Program-made: the position numbers and the translations under genes
Assembly (NCBI GenBank): GCA_943327755.2
Contig: CALPYF020000060.1
Span: forward strand, 1-16,542
Direction: 5' to 3'
Source: Deinococcus hopiensis KR-140
GTDB taxonomy: Bacteria > Deinococcota > Deinococci > Deinococcales > Deinococcaceae
DNA: 16,542 nt
Shown here: piece by piece, positions 13,263 to 16,542 of the stretch
How the letters are laid out: each line of letters begins with the position of its first letter
Numbering within the stretch: position 1 is the stretch's first letter
The notes under the pieces: model-generated
The model's database searches: none
What the model was told of the DNA's origin: nothing
Seen by the model: the letters and a program-made list of their open reading frames with translations, nothing else

Positions 13263-13639
13263 TCACTGCCCTGCGGACCGCCGCGCTCGCCACCCTTCTG
13301 CTCACCCCGGCGCTCGCCAGCGCCCCCGTCCGGCTCCCCCTGGGCCCACAGGACGGCTACTGGTTCTACCTCCCGGTTCAACCCGGTCAGGAGGTTCGTG
13401 TCACCGTGCCAGGCGGCATCCGGCAGGTGACGCCGCAGCGGGTCAATCCGGACTTCACGGTCCGCATGGCCGGCAAGGTCATCACCATCGCGCTGCGGCG
13501 CGGCGCCCGCACCGGGCAGGGCGGACAGGAAGGCAGCACGCTGTGCCTGACGGTGCGCGCCCTGCCCTCAGGGCAGTACCGACTGTGCCCCACGGCCGAA
13601 GCGCGCGGCGTCGGCCAGACGTTCACGCTCCGGCCCTGA
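13259..13639 (+). CDS. Secreted 126-residue protein, unknown function
   Basis: The start is ATG 13259 with AGAGGAG upstream, overlapping the previous stop as ATGA. Residues 1 to about 22 form a standard signal peptide (basic start, hydrophobic core, ALASA cleavage site). The mature part is about 104 residues, beta-rich, with two cysteines (in TLCLTV and YRLCPT) that could form a disulfide, and a basic loop (RRGARTGQGGQEG). It may be an envelope or periplasmic beta-sandwich protein. No family recognised. It is last in the series and is followed by a strong terminator. Confidence 0.7.
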   Translation: MITALRTAALATLLLTPALASAPVRLPLGPQDGYWFYLPVQPGQEVRVTVPGGIRQVTPQRVNPDFTVRMAGKVITIALRRGARTGQGGQEGSTLCLTVRALPSGQYRLCPTAEARGVGQTFTLRP

Positions 13640-13669
13640 GACCGCAGGGGGAGGCGCCCTGCACGACGC

Positions 13670-13704
13670 GAAGGGAAGGCGCGGAGATTCCGCGCCTTCC
13701 CTTC
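13670..13704. terminator. Perfect 16-bp stem between convergent genes
   Basis: GAAGGGAAGGCGCGGA, loop GAT, TCCGCGCCTTCCCTTC. It lies 30 bases after the secreted-protein stop and 14 bases beyond the end of the minus-strand lipoprotein gene, so it can end both transcripts. There is no long T-run on either side. Confidence 0.8.
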
Positions 13705-13718
13705 AGTGCCGCTCGGGT

Positions 13719-14429
13719 TTACCTCGCCCAGAGGGTCGGTGCGGGGCTGCCCACCGCGGACTGCCCATTGAAGAACGAGTACCCCTGGTTGGCGTAATCG
13801 CCCTCGCCGCTGCGGATGATGCCGTAGTAGGTCTTCACGTCCATGAATTCCACGTTGCCCAGCGGGTTGTACAGGCGCGCGTTCATGCTGCCCGTTTCCC
13901 GGCTGCCCGAGAAGAAGCTGCTCGCGGACAGGCACTTGGCACTCACGTCGATGAAGTTGTTCATTGACGTCAGCACGTCCACGTTGGCGTAGCCCTTCAC
14001 GCGCCACCACGCGACCTTGGTGGAGTTCGCGTTCAGGTACGTAGCCGACGAGCGGCTGCCGTCGCGGTACGTCTGCACGATGGCGCCCTGGAGGTAGAAG
14101 CAGTCGTCCTGGTAGCCGGTGGTCATGTTGTAGTGGAAGTCACGCTGGATGTCCACGACCGTCACCTGACTGCTGAGTTTCGACGCGGAGCGGGCCTGGG
14201 CCTTGAGCGTCTCCATCCGGCTCTGCGTGTCCGCACGGAACTGGGCGTCCAGCTCCGCCGCGCGGGCCTGGATCTGCTCGGGGGTGTAGGTCACGCCAGC
14301 GTACGTGACCGAGCCGTCCTGGCCGATGTTCACGGCAGCGGACGTGTCAGTGGGGGTTTGAGCGCTGTTGCAGGACGCCAGTCCCAGGGCAAGAGCGCCG
14401 GCCAGAGCCAGCATCGTGGGGCGTTTCAT
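13719..14429 (-). CDS. Lipoprotein of unknown function, 236 residues
   Basis: The start is ATG 14429 with GGAGGT at 8-base spacing; a longer frame from 14507 is rejected. The signal peptide ends LGLASC20, a good lipobox for LspA. A short Thr-rich linker follows, then a DGSVTYAGVTYTPEQIQARAAE-like stretch (about 37-60) that looks like a short helical domain, a helix (about 60-82), and a beta-rich C-terminal half with Cys residues (DDC, AKC) that may pair. The aromatic, Asn/Ser-rich C-terminal half suggests an extracellular surface domain. No family recognised, though the style is common in Deinococcus. It diverges from the solute-binding protein gene. Confidence 0.8.
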   Translation of the reverse strand: MKRPTMLALAGALALGLASCNSAQTPTDTSAAVNIGQDGSVTYAGVTYTPEQIQARAAELDAQFRADTQSRMETLKAQARSASKLSSQVTVVDIQRDFHYNMTTGYQDDCFYLQGAIVQTYRDGSRSSATYLNANSTKVAWWRVKGYANVDVLTSMNNFIDVSAKCLSASSFFSGSRETGSMNARLYNPLGNVEFMDVKTYYGIIRSGEGDYANQGYSFFNGQSAVGSPAPTLWAR

Positions 14430-14717
14430 AGGTTGTACCTCCGCGCAGTTCCTCGGCCCCGTGGGATGGGCTGCCCTCAGCCCTGTGGGGGGCTGCGGCG
14501 TGGGCACTGCGACGCTTCAACTGTACTGCCCGGCCGCTCCACATGCCGCCTTCATCTTTCCAGTCAGTCAGCTGCGACAAGAGCTTTGTAAGAGCTGGCT
14601 GGGACATTGATGCTCAGCATCGGACGTTAGGTTTGACAGACCCGCACACACACGCGATGGTACAGACCAGTAGGCGGCAGTTCCCACGCTCCCCTACAGC
14701 GATTTCTTGGAGGTCCC
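14430..14717. promoter_or_regulatory. Divergent promoter region with dyad
   Basis: This 288-base spacer has, for the plus gene, TTGACA (14633-14638) with a possible -10 GATGGT (14656-14661) at 17-base spacing, and GGAGGT (14709-14714) before ATG 14718. A perfect dyad GATGCT-C-AGCATC (14609-14621) lies 11 bases before the -35 and could bind a regulator. A CAGCCC...GGGCTG hairpin lies near 14478-14495. No -10 for the minus gene is clear. Confidence 0.5.
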
Positions 14718-16457
14718 ATGAACCAAACCCCCCTACCCCTGCTCACCCTTGCCATGCTGCTCTCCACGGCGTCCGCCGCCAGCCCGGCCGACACGCTGGT
14801 CATCCAGCACGCCAGTGACCTCACTACCCTCGACCCCGCCCAGGCGTACGACCCGGTCAGCTACAGCGTCCTGGAAAACCTGTACGAGCCGCTCGTGACC
14901 TTCGCTGGCCCAGACCTGCGCACGCCCCGGCCAATGCTGGCGACCAAGTGGAGCATCAGTAACGGCGGCAAGACCTACACCTTCGACCTGCGTAAAGGCG
15001 TGAAGTTCCACAGCGGCAACACGTTCAGTTGTGCTGACGCGGCCTACACGCTGCGCCGCCAACTCGTGACCAACAACGCTGACAGCGGCAACTGGTTCCT
15101 CGCCGAAGCGCTGCTCGGTACCGCCAGCAACGCCAGCGACGACCCCAGCGTGACCTGGAGCAAAATCAGTGGCGCCGTCACCTGCGCCCCATCGGGCCAG
15201 CTCGTGCTGCGTCTCCCGGCCAGCGACCCGACCCTGCTCAGCAAGCTCGCCGCCCAGAACAGCAGCGTCGTGGACCCCGCGTGGGCCGTCAAACTCGGAG
15301 AATGGGACGGCACTGAAAAAACCTGGAAGGCCTGGGTCGGGAAAGACCTGACCAACAGCCAGCTGTCCCAGCGGCCCAGCGGCACCGGCGCGTACAAACT
15401 GGTGCGCCGCAGTGCCAATACCGTCCTCGCCACCGCGTTCACGAACTACTGGGGCACCAAACCCAGCCTCAAGAATGTCCTGATCCAACACGTGCCCGAA
15501 GAAGCCGCCCGCATTCTGGCGCTGCGGCGCGGAGACGCGGATCTGGCTGAAGTGACCGAGCGCGGCGCTCTGCCTGCGCTGCGCAGCGATCCCAAGGTAA
15601 CCGTTCTCGACGGCCTGAGCGGCATCCACGTACCTGTCCTGTTCCTCAACCAGCGCATCACGCCTGGCCTGACTGGTGACCTGCGCCCGGATTTCTTCGC
15701 AGACATCAACGTGCGCCGCGCCGTCAATTACCTCATGGACGACGCCCGTTACACCAAGGAAGTCACGCTGGGCAGCGCCGAACCGCGCAGTATGGCGCTA
15801 CCGACCGGATTCCTCGGCTACAATCCCAGCGCGCCCAACTACGGCTTCAGCCTGGACAAAGCTGCCGCCGCTTTCCGCGCCGCGTTCGGCGGGCAACTCT
15901 GGACCACCGGCTTCACCTTGCCGCTGTACTACGCGGCGGGCAGCGATCACGACCAGACCGTACTGGAAATGCTCAAAGCCAACATTGAGCGTATCAACCC
16001 GAAATTCCGGGTGACCGTTCAGTCCAAGCCCTACTCCGAACTCCTCACAGATGCCAAAGACGGCAAACTCGCGCTGGGTCTGGCCAGCTGGGGCCCGGAC
16101 TACGCCGACCCCGACAATGTGATGTACACGCTCTACGCCAGCGACGGGTACTACGCGCCCCGCACGCACGTCAACGACGCGCAGATTGACGCCTGGCTGA
16201 ACGCGGCTCGTGTCAGCGTCAACCCCACTGAGCGCAAGGCCCTCTACGGCAAGGTAGCGGCCCGCGCGCATGACCTCGCGCTGTACGTCATCATGCCCGC
16301 CGAGCCGAACTACATCACCTTCCGTTCCAACCTCGCTGGCCTGACCAAAGCGACGTTCAGCCCCCTGTTGGGCGGCAACGTGTACTGGCGGCAACTGAAG
16401 ACCTGTTGCGCAGTAGTTGAAGGATCAGTGGGGAGCCGTGAATCGGCTCCCCACTGA
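14718..16457 (+). CDS. ABC transporter substrate-binding protein, family 5 (peptide/opine/nickel type)
   Basis: A secreted binding protein of 579 residues with a signal peptide (1 to about 21, ending TASAAS) and the SBP_bac_5 fold. Landmarks are DLTTLDPAQAYD (about 34-45), LENLYEPLVTF, the signature region YTFDLRKGVKFHSG (91-104) with FSCADAAYTLRR following, GTGAYKL, and LGLASWGPDYADPDN near the C-terminus. The usual length is about 500-600. It would deliver a peptide-type ligand to an ABC permease; no permease genes lie in the window. The start is ATG 14718 with GGAGGT. The last 17 or so codons after VYWRQLKT read into the terminator hairpin and are probably not native. Ligand cannot be told from sequence. 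Confidence 0.93.
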   Translation: MNQTPLPLLTLAMLLSTASAASPADTLVIQHASDLTTLDPAQAYDPVSYSVLENLYEPLVTFAGPDLRTPRPMLATKWSISNGGKTYTFDLRKGVKFHSGNTFSCADAAYTLRRQLVTNNADSGNWFLAEALLGTASNASDDPSVTWSKISGAVTCAPSGQLVLRLPASDPTLLSKLAAQNSSVVDPAWAVKLGEWDGTEKTWKAWVGKDLTNSQLSQRPSGTGAYKLVRRSANTVLATAFTNYWGTKPSLKNVLIQHVPEEAARILALRRGDADLAEVTERGALPALRSDPKVTVLDGLSGIHVPVLFLNQRITPGLTGDLRPDFFADINVRRAVNYLMDDARYTKEVTLGSAEPRSMALPTGFLGYNPSAPNYGFSLDKAAAAFRAAFGGQLWTTGFTLPLYYAAGSDHDQTVLEMLKANIERINPKFRVTVQSKPYSELLTDAKDGKLALGLASWGPDYADPDNVMYTLYASDGYYAPRTHVNDAQIDAWLNAARVSVNPTERKALYGKVAARAHDLALYVIMPAEPNYITFRSNLAGLTKATFSPLLGGNVYWRQLKTCCAVVEGSVGSRESAPH

Positions 16458-16459
16458 TC
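16423..16459 (+). terminator. Perfect 16-bp hairpin terminator containing the stop codon
   Basis: GATCAGTGGGGAGCCG, loop TGAAT, CGGCTCCCCACTGATC. It clearly belongs to the solute-binding protein gene, but the frame runs through the 5' arm and loop, and the TGA (16455-16457) lies in the 3' arm. Only a short T-poor tail follows. Confidence 0.82.
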
Positions 16460-16470
16460 TGTCCCTGCAC

Positions 16471-16542
16471 TCAGGGTGTGCAGAGGTGGTGGCGGCGTTG
16501 CCAACGGAGATTGACGAGCCCAGCGACACACCCCCACATCAC
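16471..16542 (-). other. Possible 3' end of a minus-strand gene from outside the window
   Basis: On the minus strand an open frame enters from the right edge and stops at TGA 16473-16471, ending VNLRWQRRHHLCTP. A convergent gene here would fit the adjacent terminator. Only 23 codons are visible, so this is a weak call. Confidence 0.2.

Noticed and set aside
14733..15629. 298-residue minus-strand ORF opposite the solute-binding protein
   Set aside because: Mirror frame of a clearly recognised gene, with low-complexity Gly/Val/Ala content.

Overview
The window looks like Deinococcus or a close relative. The evidence is high GC, GC/ATG/TTG starts with strong GGAGG-type sites, a stand-alone peptide-type solute-binding protein, a double-AMIN amidase and a Deinococcus-style lipoprotein. 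This is inferred from gene content, not from a marker gene. Three compositional blocks meet here, and both junctions between them look like sites of mobile DNA activity.

Block 1 (1-10331) starts with the 5' part of an IS1-like transposase on the minus strand, cut by the window edge. It abuts a cytochrome P450 that has lost its N-terminal part. A tightly coupled plus-strand series follows: P450, a glutaredoxin-like protein, a CadC-type ArsR/SmtB metal sensor, UppP, LspA, and a short CDF-type cation transporter after a 218-base gap. UppP plus LspA beside a metal sensor recalls the PbrB/PbrC pair of lead resistance, but there is no P-type ATPase in the window. On the minus strand is an extracytoplasmic thiol-redox set: CcdA, a TlpA/ResA-type thioredoxin and a DUF3105 lipoprotein. 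Divergent from these, across a spacer carrying a MerR-like 7-6-7 dyad, are an AMIN-AMIN-Amidase_3 cell-wall hydrolase and an overlapping YibE/F membrane protein.

Block 2 (about 10900-13639) has far more C-rich codon use and looks phage- or plasmid-derived. It follows about 600 bases with no recognisable gene. It contains a 5'-truncated ORF, a three-helix membrane protein, and a Mom-family-like protein (a candidate DNA-base hypermodification and anti-restriction enzyme) whose C-terminus is displaced by a one-base frameshift. After these come a 22-codon micro-ORF and four small unknown genes linked by stop/start overlaps.

Block 3 (13670-16542) is ordinary chromosome-like sequence. It holds a perfect 16-bp terminator between convergent genes, a minus-strand lipoprotein of unknown function, and a divergent family-5 solute-binding protein whose stop codon lies inside its own terminator hairpin.

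The most interesting points are the pbrBC-like metal-envelope cassette without an ATPase, the Mom-like gene with its uncharacterised small neighbours, and the orphan MerR-like operator.
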